In this document: positions 45,531 through 54,909 of the stretch, one piece after another
How positions within the stretch are numbered: the first letter of the stretch is position 1
How the letters are laid out: every line of letters starts with the position of its first letter
Notes under the pieces: model-generated
The model's input: the letters and a program-made list of their open reading frames with translations, nothing else
Told to the model about the DNA's origin: nothing
Database searches by the model: none
Assembly (NCBI RefSeq): GCF_900086645.1
Contig: NZ_LT576451.1
Span: forward strand, 1,860,001 to 1,924,000
Length of the DNA stretch: 64,000 bases
Direction: 5' to 3'
Source: Curtobacterium sp. 9128
GTDB lineage: Bacteria; Actinomycetota; Actinomycetes; Actinomycetales; Microbacteriaceae
Made by a program: the position numbers and the translations under genes

Positions 45531-45572
45531 GGTGACGACGGCGGCGGCAGTGCCGCCGCTGTCGTCGTCACC
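45531..45572. terminator. Shared hairpin between convergent genes
   Basis: GGTGACGACG plus GCGGCGGCA pairs with the TGCCGCCGC and CGTCGTCACC segments downstream, with a 3-nt bulge. It overlaps the methyltransferase stop and would work in both directions. Confidence 0.55.
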
Positions 45573-46248
45573 GCCGCCGGACGAGCACCACGCTGTCGAG
45601 GAGGTCGTGCACGGTCCCGTCGTCGCGCTGCACCGACCGCGGTCGTGTCTCCGCAGCGACGACGTCCCACCCTTCGGGCGCGAGCGCAAGGGCGTCGAGG
45701 TCGTCCGACGGCGTCGGGAAGCGGTGTCCGTGGAACTCCTCGGGGACGCCGCCAGGGGGTGCGGCGTGCGCGGTCACGAGCAGGTGCCCACCGGGTGCGA
45801 CGAAGCGGGTGGCCCGGTGCAGGATCGCGTCGCGGGGGATCTCGACCGGCCAGGACTGCAGGAAGGACGCCGTGACGAGGTCGAAGCGCTCTTCGGTGTC
45901 CCAGACGGCGAGGTCGGCGGCGACGAAGGTCACACGGTCCCCGAGCTCGGCAGCCTCCGCCGCAGCGCGTCCGCGGTCGGTTGCCGTAGCCGACAGATCG
46001 ACGCCGGTCGCCGCCCACCCCTGCGCCGCGAGCCAGAGGACGTCGCCGCCCTCCCCGCACCCGAGGTCGAGCGCCCGCAGGTCCCGCGGATCCCGTCCGC
46101 GCCGCGGCGATACGTGCCGTTCCACCGTGTCGGCGAGCACCGCGTTCACCCGGCCGGACCACATGCGGTCCTGGTCGGCGTAGCGGGCTTCCCAGTACGT
46201 CGCGGGGTCGGGAGACGCGTCTGCGGGGATGTCGTGGTGCTCGTGCAT
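45568..46248 (-). CDS. SAM-dependent methyltransferase
   Basis: A 226-residue class I methyltransferase. Motif I is ALDLGCGEGGDVLWLAAQGW, with ATGVDLS and VTFVAADLAVWD as motifs II and III. The YWEARYADQDRMWSGRVNAV start is typical of the thiopurine/tellurite-resistance-like group. The ATG at 46248 is preferred over the upstream in-frame ATG at 46305, because the extra 19 residues are not family-like. Substrate is unknown. Confidence 0.82.
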   Translation of the reverse strand: MHEHHDIPADASPDPATYWEARYADQDRMWSGRVNAVLADTVERHVSPRRGRDPRDLRALDLGCGEGGDVLWLAAQGWAATGVDLSATATDRGRAAAEAAELGDRVTFVAADLAVWDTEERFDLVTASFLQSWPVEIPRDAILHRATRFVAPGGHLLVTAHAAPPGGVPEEFHGHRFPTPSDDLDALALAPEGWDVVAAETRPRSVQRDDGTVHDLLDSVVLVRRR

Positions 46249-46314
46249 CGTACGATCCAGCCACACGCCCCGCTCGGCGGGCAAGCCCCGTTGCCGGATC
46301 GGCAAGGACCGGTG

Positions 46315-47061
46315 CTACTCCGTGGGGACCGGGTCGGCGTGCTCGATGCGGGCGCTCGCCGTGGCCATGTGCTCGTCCATCGCACGCTGGGTCGCAGCGA
46401 CGTCTCGCGAACGCATCGCGTCGAAGACCGCACGGTGCTCGCGGTACGCGGCCTCGGTCGCCTCTCGCGTGGTCACCCGGCGGCCGACCCACACGCTGAG
46501 CATCGAACGAAGGCTCTGCAACAGGTCGGCGAGCACGTCGTTGCCGCCGGCCCGGGCGAGCAGGATGTGGAAGCGGACGTCGGCCTCGATGAAGGCGGTC
46601 GGATCGTCGAGCGCCGCGTCCTGCTGGTCGAGGGTCGCGCCGAGTGCGTCGAGTTCCTCGTCCGTCGCGCGCTGCACGGCCAGGATCGCCGCCGTCCGTT
46701 CGAGCGACGAGCGGATCTCGAGGAGTTCCCGCGTCCGGTTGGACGCGAGCATCAGGCCCCAGGACAACGTCGTGGGGAGGAGGTCCGACGTGCCACCGCG
46801 CAGGTACGTGCCCGATCCCGGCCGGATCTGCACGATGCCGAGGATCTCGAGCGCCGCGAGGGCCTCACGGACGGCCGAACGACCGACCCCGAGCTGCTCG
46901 GCGAGGATGCGCTCGGATGGCAGGCGCGACCCGGGGGCGAGGTCGCCGGCGGTCAGCAACGAGACGAGCTGACGGGCGACCTCTGAGGCGGGTGAACCCG
47001 TCGGTACGGACTCGAGCTCGAGTCGCATGTTGAGCGGGTCGTTCTCGCTGAACGCGGGCAT
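46315..47061 (-). CDS. GntR/FadR-family regulator
   Basis: A 248-residue FadR-subfamily protein. The winged helix is GSRLPSERILAEQLGVGRSA, then VREALAALEILGIVQIRPGS. The C-terminal FCD domain has the expected pattern (ADVRFHILLARAGGNDVLAD, REHRAVFDAMRSRD) with metal-binding Asp and His residues. The ATG at 47061 lies 6 nt after a TACGAT box; the frame runs further, but through the operator. It is divergent from the catabolic operon at 47223, which it very likely represses until a sugar-acid or its phosphate binds. Confidence 0.9.
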   Translation of the reverse strand: MPAFSENDPLNMRLELESVPTGSPASEVARQLVSLLTAGDLAPGSRLPSERILAEQLGVGRSAVREALAALEILGIVQIRPGSGTYLRGGTSDLLPTTLSWGLMLASNRTRELLEIRSSLERTAAILAVQRATDEELDALGATLDQQDAALDDPTAFIEADVRFHILLARAGGNDVLADLLQSLRSMLSVWVGRRVTTREATEAAYREHRAVFDAMRSRDVAATQRAMDEHMATASARIEHADPVPTE

Positions 47062-47067
47062 GGGGAG

Positions 47068-47073
47068 ATCGTA
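47068..47073 (-). promoter_or_regulatory. -10 box (TACGAT, minus strand) of the GntR regulator
   Basis: TACGAT on the minus strand ends 6 nt before the ATG at 47061, next to the GTCAAC operator sites. Confidence 0.6.
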
Positions 47074-47080
47074 CCGTTCG

Positions 47081-47102
47081 GTCAACTGGTCAACCGGTTG
47101 AC
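47081..47102. promoter_or_regulatory. GntR/FadR operator, three GTCAAC half-sites
   Basis: GTCAACCGGTTGAC (47089-47102) is a perfect 14-bp palindrome, and an extra half-site GTCAAC is at 47081-47086. TTGACA at 47098-47103 is a likely -35 for the MFS-dhaK operon, so binding would block it. The rest of the gap, 47103-47222, is the leader of that operon, with AGGAG before GTG 47223. Confidence 0.75.
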
Positions 47103-47222
47103 AAATACGAGGGGTGCAATGCACACTGTCCTGGGCGCGCCGAAGCGCCCCGAACTCGTTCCGGAACCCGCACGCGCAGCAGCGCCGGACGAGGTCGACC
47201 ACCCCATCGAGCAGGAGTCATC

Positions 47223-48617
47223 GTGGACATCCCCGCCACGCGAGGTATCCCCACCTCGGTCGTCGAGAAGACGACCATCCGCAAGATCTCCATCCGCATC
47301 GTGCCGTTCGTGGCGCTGATGTTCTTCATCAACTTCCTCGACCGCACCGCGATCTCCTTCGCGGCGCCGAACGGCATGGAGGCGGACCTCGGTCTGACCG
47401 CCGCGCAGTTCGGTTTCGCCTCCGGTGTGTTCTTCATCGGCTATCTCGTGCTCGAGGTGCCGTCCAACCTGGCCCTGCACAAGTTCGGCGCGCGGATCTG
47501 GCTCGCCCGCATCATGATCACGTGGGGCATCGTCTCGCTGCTCTTCACGTGGGTGCAGAACTACCCGCAGCTCGTCGGCCTGCGCTTCCTGCTCGGCATC
47601 GCCGAGGCCGGGTTCTTCCCCGGCGCGATCCTGTTCCTGTCGACGTGGGTACCCGCACGCCACCGCGGCAAGATGCTCGCGCTGTTCTACCTCGCGCAGC
47701 CGCTGACGAGCGTCATCGGCTCCCCGCTCGCCGGCTGGCTGATGACCCACGAGGGACTGCTCGGCGGACTCGCCGGCTGGCGCTTCATGTTCCTCTGCGT
47801 GTCGATCCCCGCGATCATCGTCGGCATCCTGTGCCTCTTCGTCCTCAAGGACAAGCCGTCCCAGGCCAAGTGGCTCGACGAGGACGAGAAGGTCTGGCTG
47901 GAGACCGCGCTCGCCAAGGACGCACAGGGCAAGAACGACGGCCACGGCAAGGGTGGTCTGCGCGCCGCGTTCGGCAACGGCCGCGTCTGGATGCTGGCGT
48001 TCGTCTACTTCGGCTTCATCTACGGGCTCTACGCGCTGAGCTTCTTCCTGCCGACGATCATCGACGGCTTCCAGGAGCAGTTCGGCACGTCGTTCGACCT
48101 GTTCCAGAAGGGGCTCATCACCGCCATCCCGTACGTGCCCGCCGCGGTCGTCCTGTACTTCTGGTCGCGTGATGCCTTCCGCCGCGGCGTGAAGGTCTGG
48201 CACATCGCGCTGCCCGCGCTCGTCGGCGGCCTCAGCATCCCGGTGGCGCTCTACATGAACTCCCCGGCGGCCACCGTCGCGGTCATCGCGATCACCGCGT
48301 GCTCGATCTTCGCCGCGCTGCCGAACTTCTGGACGGTGCCGACGCAGTTCCTGTCCGGTGCCGCAGCGGCCGCCGGCGTCGCGCTCATCAACACCGTCGG
48401 CAACCTCGGTGGGTTCGCGGCGCCGTACATCACGGGCGCGGTCAGCGAGTGGACCGGCGGGTACCAGATCCCGATGTTCATCGTCGGCTTCTTCATGATC
48501 CTGTCGAGCGTGCTCATGGTGATCGTGTCCCGACAGCACCGCGGCACCGGCGACGCCGGCTCCGCACCGACGACGACCGACGCCGAGCGCGCGGTCACCA
48601 CGGAGGCAGGCGCATGA
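47223..48617 (+). CDS. MFS transporter, anion:cation symporter family
   Basis: A 464-residue protein with 12 predicted helices. The FINFLDRTAISFAAPNGMEA start and the long central loop fit the ACS family, which takes up organic acids such as tartrate, hexuronates and phthalate. Supporting motifs are RFLLGIAEAGFFPGAILFLS and FFMILSSVLMVIVSRQ at the end. AGGAG lies 5 nt before GTG. As the first gene of the operon, it is the likely uptake system for the substrate, which I infer to be D-apionate or a related sugar acid. Confidence 0.88.
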   Translation: MDIPATRGIPTSVVEKTTIRKISIRIVPFVALMFFINFLDRTAISFAAPNGMEADLGLTAAQFGFASGVFFIGYLVLEVPSNLALHKFGARIWLARIMITWGIVSLLFTWVQNYPQLVGLRFLLGIAEAGFFPGAILFLSTWVPARHRGKMLALFYLAQPLTSVIGSPLAGWLMTHEGLLGGLAGWRFMFLCVSIPAIIVGILCLFVLKDKPSQAKWLDEDEKVWLETALAKDAQGKNDGHGKGGLRAAFGNGRVWMLAFVYFGFIYGLYALSFFLPTIIDGFQEQFGTSFDLFQKGLITAIPYVPAAVVLYFWSRDAFRRGVKVWHIALPALVGGLSIPVALYMNSPAATVAVIAITACSIFAALPNFWTVPTQFLSGAAAAAGVALINTVGNLGGFAAPYITGAVSEWTGGYQIPMFIVGFFMILSSVLMVIVSRQHRGTGDAGSAPTTTDAERAVTTEAGA

Positions 48618-50326
48618 CCCGGCTGTTCAACGACCCGGCGGACTTCGCGGACGAGATGGTGGACGGGTTCGTGGCGGCGAACCAGCGGTGGGTGCGGAAG
48701 GTGCACGGTGGTGTCGCTCGGTCGACTGCGTCCACCGACGGCACGGTCGCCCTCGTGATCGGCGGCGGGTCGGGCCACTACCCGGCGTTCGGCGGGCTCG
48801 TCGGCCACGGGCTCGCCGCCGGTGCGGCGATGGGCAACCTGTTCGCCAGCCCGAGCGCGCAGCAGGTCGCCGCGGTCGCCCGCGCAAGCCAGCACGGTGG
48901 CGGCGTGCTGCTGTCCTACGGCAACTACGCCGGCGACGTGCTCAACTTCGACGCCGCCGCCCGGGCACTGACCGAGGCGGGGATCGAGGTCCGCACGGTC
49001 CGCGTCACGGACGACATCGCGAGCGCCGACGAAGCGGAGAAGGGGAAGCGGCGGGGGATCGCGGGGGACCTGTGCGTGTTCAAGGTCGCCGGCGCCGCCG
49101 CAGAGCGCGGCGACACACTCGACGAGGTCACCGCCGTCGCCACCCGTGCGAACGACCGCACCCGGTCCTTCGGCGTCGCCTTCTCCGGCTGCTCCCTGCC
49201 GGGCGCGGACGAACCGCTCTTCACCGTGCCCGAGGGTCGTATGGCGATCGGGATGGGCATCCACGGTGAGCGGGGCATCGACGAAGCCGACGTCCCCACC
49301 GCCGACGGACTCGCCGAGCTGCTGGTCGACCGGCTCCTGGCCGAACGGCCGACCGGAGCCGGCGACCGGGCCGTCCCGATCCTCAATGGGCTCGGCAGCG
49401 TGAAGTACGAGGAGCTCTTCGTGGTGTTCAACGCCGTGCAGCAGCGCCTCACCGATGCGGGCATCACGATCGTGGAGCCCGAGGTCGGCGAACTCGTCAC
49501 GTCGTTCGACATGGCCGGAGTCTCGCTGACGCTCTTCTGGCCGGACGCGGAACTCGAGGAACTCTGGGCCGCACCCGCGGACACCCCCGCGTACCGGAAG
49601 GGCGCTGCGGTCGCGCAGGAGCGGCTCCCCGAGGACGTCCTCACCGCCGGTGCGCAGGTCCAGGTCACCCCCAGCACCCCCGAATCCCAGGAGTCCGCCC
49701 GCGTCGTCGCCGAAGCGATCACCGCGATCCGCGCGACCATCGACCGCCATGCCGACGAGCTCGGTCGGATCGACGCGGTCGCCGGGGACGGCGACCACGG
49801 CATCGGCATGCAACGCGGCTCCACCGCCGCCGACGCGGCAGCACGCGACGCCGCCGAGCGCAGCGCGGGCGCCGGCACGGTCCTCGCGATCGCGGGGGAC
49901 GCGTGGTCCGACAAGGCCGGTGGCACCTCCGGTGCGATCTGGGGTGCCGCCCTGGAGGCTCTGGGTCGCGTCATCGGGGACCGTGAACGTCCCACAGCGG
50001 CGACCGTCCAACGCGCGGTGCACGCCGCCACCGACGCGGTCCTCGCCTTCGGCGCGGTCGTCGGCGACAAGACCATGGTCGACGCCCTCGTCCCCTTCGA
50101 CGACGTCCTCACCACCCGCATCACCGCCGGCGACGACCTGACCACCGCCTGGTCCGAAGCATCAGCGGCTGCCACCAGCGCTGCCGACGCGACCGCGTCC
50201 CTCCTGCCCCGCATGGGCCGGGCACGCACTCACGGTGAGGACGCCGTCGGCACACCCGACGCCGGCGCGATCTCGTTCGCCCTCATCGCCGCAGCGGTCC
50301 TGTCGACGATCTCCGTCCCCGCCTGA
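48614..50326 (+). CDS. Dihydroxyacetone-kinase-family kinase, candidate L-erythrulose kinase
   Basis: A 570-residue fusion of DhaK and DhaL domains. The DhaK part (1-330) has [18 protein letters not shown] for substrate binding and GMGIHGERG, whose His binds the ketose covalently as a hemiaminal. The DhaL part (about 370-570) has [14 protein letters not shown] for Mg-ATP and [13 protein letters not shown]. Members act on dihydroxyacetone or on erythrulose (LerK and DerK of Mycobacterium). With TIM-like and RpiB-like isomerases next door, erythrulose is the more likely substrate. It overlaps the MFS gene by 4 nt. Confidence 0.88.
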   Translation: MTRLFNDPADFADEMVDGFVAANQRWVRKVHGGVARSTASTDGTVALVIGGGSGHYPAFGGLVGHGLAAGAAMGNLFASPSAQQVAAVARASQHGGGVLLSYGNYAGDVLNFDAAARALTEAGIEVRTVRVTDDIASADEAEKGKRRGIAGDLCVFKVAGAAAERGDTLDEVTAVATRANDRTRSFGVAFSGCSLPGADEPLFTVPEGRMAIGMGIHGERGIDEADVPTADGLAELLVDRLLAERPTGAGDRAVPILNGLGSVKYEELFVVFNAVQQRLTDAGITIVEPEVGELVTSFDMAGVSLTLFWPDAELEELWAAPADTPAYRKGAAVAQERLPEDVLTAGAQVQVTPSTPESQESARVVAEAITAIRATIDRHADELGRIDAVAGDGDHGIGMQRGSTAADAAARDAAERSAGAGTVLAIAGDAWSDKAGGTSGAIWGAALEALGRVIGDRERPTAATVQRAVHAATDAVLAFGAVVGDKTMVDALVPFDDVLTTRITAGDDLTTAWSEASAAATSAADATASLLPRMGRARTHGEDAVGTPDAGAISFALIAAAVLSTISVPA

Positions 50327-50355
50327 CCCGCACGCACCCCCTGAAAGGCATCACC

Positions 50356-50838
50356 ATGAGCACGCAGTTCCGTCTGGTCGTCGGCTCCGACGACGCCGGG
50401 TTCGACTACAAGGAGATCATCAAGGCCGACCTGGCGAAGGACCCGCGCGTCGCGTCGGTCGTCGACGTGGGCGTCGACGCGGACGGGCACACCGCCTACC
50501 CGCACGTCGCCGTCGACGCGGCCCGCATGGTCGCGAACGGCGACGCCGACCGGGCGATCCTGATCTGCGGCACCGGGCTCGGTGTGGCGATCGCGGCGAA
50601 CAAGGTCCCCGGGATCCGTGCCGTGACCGCGCACGACTCGTTCTCGGTCGAGCGGTCGATCCTGTCGAACGACGCGCAGGTGCTCTGCATGGGGCAGCGC
50701 GTCGTCGGGGTCGAGGTCGCCCGCCGGATGGCGAAGGAGTGGCTCGGCTACGAGTTCGACCAGACCTCCGCCAGCGCCGAGAAGGTCGCCGCGATCTGTT
50801 CGTACGATGGCTCGGCTCCGGTCGGAACGGACGCCTGA
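50356..50838 (+). CDS. RpiB/LacAB-family isomerase, candidate D-erythrulose 4-phosphate isomerase
   Basis: A 160-residue RpiB-family aldose-ketose isomerase. The active-site Cys is in [15 protein letters not shown], and the phosphate-binding [18 protein letters not shown] segment follows. Ribose-5-phosphate isomerase would also fit the sequence. Next to an erythrulose-type kinase and a TIM-like enzyme it matches EryI/DerI, which forms D-erythrose 4-phosphate. Start ATG 50356 follows a GAAAGG site. Confidence 0.85.
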   Translation: MSTQFRLVVGSDDAGFDYKEIIKADLAKDPRVASVVDVGVDADGHTAYPHVAVDAARMVANGDADRAILICGTGLGVAIAANKVPGIRAVTAHDSFSVERSILSNDAQVLCMGQRVVGVEVARRMAKEWLGYEFDQTSASAEKVAAICSYDGSAPVGTDA

Positions 50839-51626
50839 TGACGGCCACGGCAGCGCCCCGACTCACGATCGGGGTGTCACTGAAGATGTACTTCGGCCAC
50901 GCCCGGACGCTCGAGTGGGCGTCCACCGTGGCCGACATCGCCAGCGAGCACCCCGCCGTCACGAGCGGCGCCGTCGACCTGTTCGTGATCCCCACGTTCC
51001 CGTCGCTCGTCCCGGTCCGGTCGGTCCTCGAGGGCACACCGGTGCTCCTCGGCGCCCAGGACCTGGCGTGGGCGGACGAGGGTGCGTTCACCGGCGAGGT
51101 CTCCGGGCGTGAGCTCGCGGAGATCGGCGTCGACCTCGTGGAGATCGCGCACGCCGAGCGCCGCAGTCTGTTCCACGAGACGGACGACGACATCGCCGGG
51201 AAGGTCCACGCTGCCTTCCGCAACCGCCTGCGTCCCCTGATCTGCGTCGGGGAGACGACCCGAGCCTCCCGTCCGGAAGCGATCTCGGACGTGACGGCGC
51301 AGCTCGACCGATCCGTCTCGACGGCCGTCGCCGACGGCATCGCCGGCCCGGTGATCGCGGCGTACGAGCCGGTCTGGGCCATCGGCGCGCCGCAGCCGGC
51401 GCCGGACGACCACATCGTCGAGGTGCTCGCGGGCATCGAGGCGCACCTCGCGACCCGGCCGGAACTGGCCGGGAGCGTCGTGATCTACGGCGGAAGTGCC
51501 GGACCCGGCCTGCTCACCCGAGGACAGGGCGGCATCGGAGGACTGTTCCTCGGCCGCTTCGCGCACGACCCCGAAGCGATCAGGACGATCCTGGACGAAG
51601 CGCAGGCCCTGGCGGTGACCGCATGA
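50838..51626 (+). CDS. TIM-like isomerase, candidate L-erythrulose 1-phosphate isomerase
   Basis: A 262-residue triosephosphate-isomerase fold. Catalytic residues are Lys in VSLKMYFG, His in EIAHAERRS (where TPI has GHSERR) and Glu in AAYEPVWAIG; the phosphate site is IYGGSAGPG. The altered N-terminal Asn (Ser-Leu-Lys) and altered HSERR loop set it apart from housekeeping TPI and match EryH/LerI. A genuine tpiA should exist elsewhere. Its start overlaps the previous stop as TGATG. Confidence 0.85.
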   Translation: MTATAAPRLTIGVSLKMYFGHARTLEWASTVADIASEHPAVTSGAVDLFVIPTFPSLVPVRSVLEGTPVLLGAQDLAWADEGAFTGEVSGRELAEIGVDLVEIAHAERRSLFHETDDDIAGKVHAAFRNRLRPLICVGETTRASRPEAISDVTAQLDRSVSTAVADGIAGPVIAAYEPVWAIGAPQPAPDDHIVEVLAGIEAHLATRPELAGSVVIYGGSAGPGLLTRGQGGIGGLFLGRFAHDPEAIRTILDEAQALAVTA

Positions 51627-52453
51627 CGTCGCTGCTCGGGCTCTCCACGTACGCCTACTTCTGGCGGATGTCCGACCGTGTGCCGTCGCCGATGTCGCTC
51701 GACGACGCGATGCGGGACGCGGCGGCCCACGGGGTCGACCTCTTCCAGATCTGCGACCACCTGCCGCTCGACACCGCATCGGACGAGCGTCTGGCTGCCA
51801 TCCGCTCGCTCGCCGGCGAGCTCGGGCTCGTGCTCGAGGTGGGGACCAGGGGGACCGCGCCGGAGCACCTCGCGCGGTACCTGCACATCGCGGTGGCGCT
51901 CGGCGCGACGCTCGTCCGCTCGATGTGGAGTTCCGGCGACGACCTGCCGTCCGGCGACGAGACCGAACGCCGGCTGCGTGCGGCGCTGCCCGCGTACGAA
52001 GCCGCCGGCGTGACACTCGCCCTCGAGACGTACGAGGTCGTACCGACCGCGGACCTCGTCGCCGTGGTCACAGCGGTCGCGTCCCCGGCCCTCGGGATCT
52101 GCCTGGACCCGGCGAACACCGTCGCGAACCTGGAACACCCGTCCGACGTCGTCGCCGCGTGCGCCCCGCACACCCGGAACTGGCACGTCAAGGACGCCGA
52201 CTTCACCCGCTCGCCGGGATGGGTCGGGTTCCAGTACACCGGCGTGCCGATCGGCACCGGACGCATCGACCACGTGGCCGTCCGTGACGCGATCGACCCG
52301 CACGGCCGGGACATCAACCGGGTCATCGAGTTCTGGCTCCCGTGGCAGGACGCCACCGTGGGCGCAGACGGCGATCCAGCACAGACCACCACGCGCGTCG
52401 AGGCGGCGTGGACCGAACACACCATCGAGTACACCAGGAGCAAGGAATCATGA
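51623..52453 (+). CDS. Xylose-isomerase-like TIM barrel, candidate 3-oxo-isoapionate decarboxylase
   Basis: A 276-residue AP-endonuclease-2/sugar-isomerase-fold protein. The metal-binding residues are visible in order: LALETYE (Glu), ICLDPANT (Asp), WHVKDADF (His, Asp) and RVIEFWLP (Glu). Most relatives are sugar isomerases or epimerases. In the published D-apionate pathways a protein of this fold, OiaC, decarboxylates 3-oxo-isoapionate to L-erythrulose, and that role would connect the kinase and the dehydrogenase of this operon. This is an inference from context. It overlaps both neighbours by 4 nt. Confidence 0.78.
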   Translation: MTSLLGLSTYAYFWRMSDRVPSPMSLDDAMRDAAAHGVDLFQICDHLPLDTASDERLAAIRSLAGELGLVLEVGTRGTAPEHLARYLHIAVALGATLVRSMWSSGDDLPSGDETERRLRAALPAYEAAGVTLALETYEVVPTADLVAVVTAVASPALGICLDPANTVANLEHPSDVVAACAPHTRNWHVKDADFTRSPGWVGFQYTGVPIGTGRIDHVAVRDAIDPHGRDINRVIEFWLPWQDATVGADGDPAQTTTRVEAAWTEHTIEYTRSKES

Positions 52454-53364
52454 CCGACACCGCCATCAGCCACACCATCGCAGCAGGCTCCGGCACCGCC
52501 GACGTCACCGTCGCCGTGATCGGTGCCGGCGGCAAGATGGGCACCCGCGTCTCGAACAACTTCGCGAAGAGCGAGTACACGACGCTCTACAGCGAGGCCT
52601 CGCCGGCGGGCCAGGAGCGCATCGAGGCCCTCGGCCGATCGATCACCGACAGCCTCGAGGCCGCGAAGGCCGCCGACGTGGTCGTCCTCGCCGTGCCGGA
52701 CGTCCTGCTCGGCACGATCTCCGAGCAGCTCGTGCCGGTCATGCGGCCCGGTGCGACGATCCTGACGCTTGACCCGGCCGCCGCGTACGCCGGGCTGCTC
52801 GCGAAGCGCGAGGACATCCACTACGCCGTTGCGCACCCGTGCCACCCGTCGGTGTTCCTCGAGCGCACCACCAAGGAGGAGTGGGACGACACCTTCGGTG
52901 GCATCGCCGCCCCGCAGGAGGTCATCGCTGCGTTCGACGCGTCCGAGTCCCTCGGTGACGAGGGCGACGCCGCCAAGGCCGTCGCCGAAGCCGTCATCAC
53001 GACCATGTACGCGCCCGTCATCCAGGTGCACTGGGTCACCGTCAAGCAGCTCGCCGTCCTGGAGCCGACCCTCGTCGAGACGATCGCCTGCATGATCGGC
53101 GACTTCCTCAACGACGCCCTCGAGGAGACCGTCACCGGTGTCGGGGTTCCCCGTGAGGCCGCCCGCGCGATGCTCTACGGCCACACCTGGATCGCACTGA
53201 CGAACGGGCTCCGCGGCTCGAACCCGTTCTCGGACGCCTGCCACATCGCGATGGGCTACGGCCGCGACAAGCTCATCAAGGAGGACTGGAAGCAGGTCTT
53301 CGACGACAGCGAGCTCGACAGCGTCATCGCGAAGATGCTCAAGATCGACGCCGTCAAGCGCTGA
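52450..53364 (+). CDS. Phosphogluconate-dehydrogenase-like NAD enzyme, candidate D-apionate oxidoisomerase
   Basis: A 304-residue NAD(P)-binding protein. It starts with VAVIGAGGKMGTRVSNNFAK and contains VLAVPDVLLGTI, then VAHPCHPSVFLERT and a helical C-terminal domain ending in LINEEDWK-like acidic helix (KLIKEDWKQVFDD). The second half resembles the phosphogluconate-dehydrogenase C-terminal family to which D-apionate oxidoisomerase (ApnO) belongs. ApnO oxidises D-apionate and shifts a carbon to give 3-oxo-isoapionate. The assignment rests on family memory and context. Its 3' end overlaps the convergent MocR remnant by 11 nt. Confidence 0.78.
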   Translation: MTDTAISHTIAAGSGTADVTVAVIGAGGKMGTRVSNNFAKSEYTTLYSEASPAGQERIEALGRSITDSLEAAKAADVVVLAVPDVLLGTISEQLVPVMRPGATILTLDPAAAYAGLLAKREDIHYAVAHPCHPSVFLERTTKEEWDDTFGGIAAPQEVIAAFDASESLGDEGDAAKAVAEAVITTMYAPVIQVHWVTVKQLAVLEPTLVETIACMIGDFLNDALEETVTGVGVPREAARAMLYGHTWIALTNGLRGSNPFSDACHIAMGYGRDKLIKEDWKQVFDDSELDSVIAKMLKIDAVKR

Positions 53365-54909
53365 CGCCGTCCGCTCGCGCCGTCCGCTGACCGCGGCGGC
53401 GCGGGCGGCAGGCCCAGAGCTCCTCGAGCAACGCGTCGACGACGAGTTCGAGCGCCGGGAGCGCCACCGCGCCGTACCCGAGTACGACCCCGTTGCCGGC
53501 CGACCCCTGCGTCACCTCGTAGTCCGCGAGCTCCGCCACGAGGACCCCGCGCGACGCCAGCCGGGCGACGACGTCGGCGGCGGCGGGGCGACCCGGCCAC
53601 GAGACCACCGCGTGCAGCCCGCCGTTCAGGGCCCGAGCCTCCAGCCCGGTCGTGCCGGACGCACCGGCCAGCCGCGCCGCGATCAGCCCACGTCGGTGCG
53701 CGTAGTCGCGCCGCACCCGCCCCAGATGTCGGCGGAACGCCCCGGTCCTGAGCAGGTGCGCGACCGCCGCCTGCACGGGCTCCGCGACGACCGCACCGCG
53801 CGCGACGCGTGCCGCGACGACGGCTTCGGCGACCACGGCGTCTGCTGCCCGATCGCGGTCGGGCAGCACGACGTACGCGCACCGCAGCCGCGGGTCGAAG
53901 GTCTTCGAGAACCCACCGACGTGCAGGACCGACGCGTCGAGCGCGGCGAGGGCCGGGACGGGCTGCCCGCGGTGCCGGAACTCGGAGTCGTAGTCGTCCT
54001 CGACGACGAGCGTGCCCGTGTCGGCGGCCCAGGCGAGCAGGCGCTGCCGGTTCGCGACCGGCATCACCGAGCCGAGCGGGTACTGGTGGGTGGGCGTGAC
54101 CATGACGGCGTCCACGGTCGTGTCGGCGAGGTGTGACAGTGACATGCCGTCCGGCCCGACGGGAACCGGCACGACGATCCCGCCCGCACTCGCGGCCGCA
54201 CGGTGGCCGGAGCGGTAGCCGGGGTCCTCGACGGCGATGCGCGGTGGGCGGCCGAGCGCGTTGCGGAGTGCCTCGGTCACGAGCGACACCGCGTCGGAGG
54301 TCCCGGCGGCGACGACCACCCGCGACGGGTCGGGGGCGAACCCGCGGCTCAGCCCGAGCTGCACGGCGATCTGCTCCCGGAGTGCCGGGAAGCCGAGCGG
54401 GTCGGGCAGGGTGTTCCGGAGCGGCTGGTCCGCCGCCGCCCGCCAGGCGGCGCGCCAGTCCCGGGCGGAGATCGCGGTGACGGCGGGGATCCCGGGGCGT
54501 GCGTCGACGACGCCGGCCTCCGGAGCCGGCACAGCCCCGGCGGCCCGCGCAGCCCCGGCGGCCCGCGCAGCCCCGGCGGCCGGCACAGCCCCGGCGGCCC
54601 GCGCAGCCCGGCGGCCCGCGCAGCCCCGATCGCCCGCGCGTCCCCGTCCGCGGACGGGTTCGTGCTCGAACCCGTGCCCGGGGCCGGGTCCACCGACGCG
54701 ACGACCCGCGCCGCCGCCCCGTGCCTGGTCCGGATGTACCCCTCGCCGTCGAGCTGCTCGTACGCCGCGACCACCGTCCCGCGGGCGACCCCGAGCTCGG
54801 CAGCGAGCACCCGTGTCGACGGCAGCGCGTCCCCGGCGCGGAGCGTCCCGTCGTGCACCATGCCGCGCACCCGGGCGACGACGCCGGCGGTCTTGCCGAA
54901 CTGGTCCAT
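53354..54909 (-). pseudogene. MocR/PdxR-type regulator broken by a frameshift in a tandem repeat
   Basis: The two halves of one gene are in different frames. The N-terminal winged helix (LRAGDALPSTRVLAAELGVA, then RGTVVAAYEQLDGEGYI) runs from ATG 54909. The aminotransferase-like half runs to the stop at 53354, with VEDPGYRSG, VVEDDYDSEFRHRG and the PLP lysine in VGGFSKTFDPRLR. The switch lies in the linker, where one 18-bp repeat unit is 17 nt. Restoring one C gives a 518-residue protein, normal for MocR. As written, translation ends at 54349 after 186 residues. It is divergent from a PNPOx-like gene, the usual MocR partner. Confidence 0.88.
54531..54637. repeat. 18-bp tandem repeat with one 17-bp unit in the MocR linker
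   Basis: Units of CAGCCCCGGCGGCCCGCG start at 54532, 54550, 54568, 54586, 54604 and 54621. All steps are 18 bp except the last, 17 bp, because the unit at 54604 has CCC instead of CCCC. In the gene's direction the 18-bp units encode AAGAAR-like hexapeptides. Confidence 0.93.

Noticed and set aside
52450-53364. Calling this gene 6-phosphogluconate dehydrogenase
   Set aside because: The classic Gnd signature and the 470-residue length are absent; only the C-terminal family resemblance is shared.
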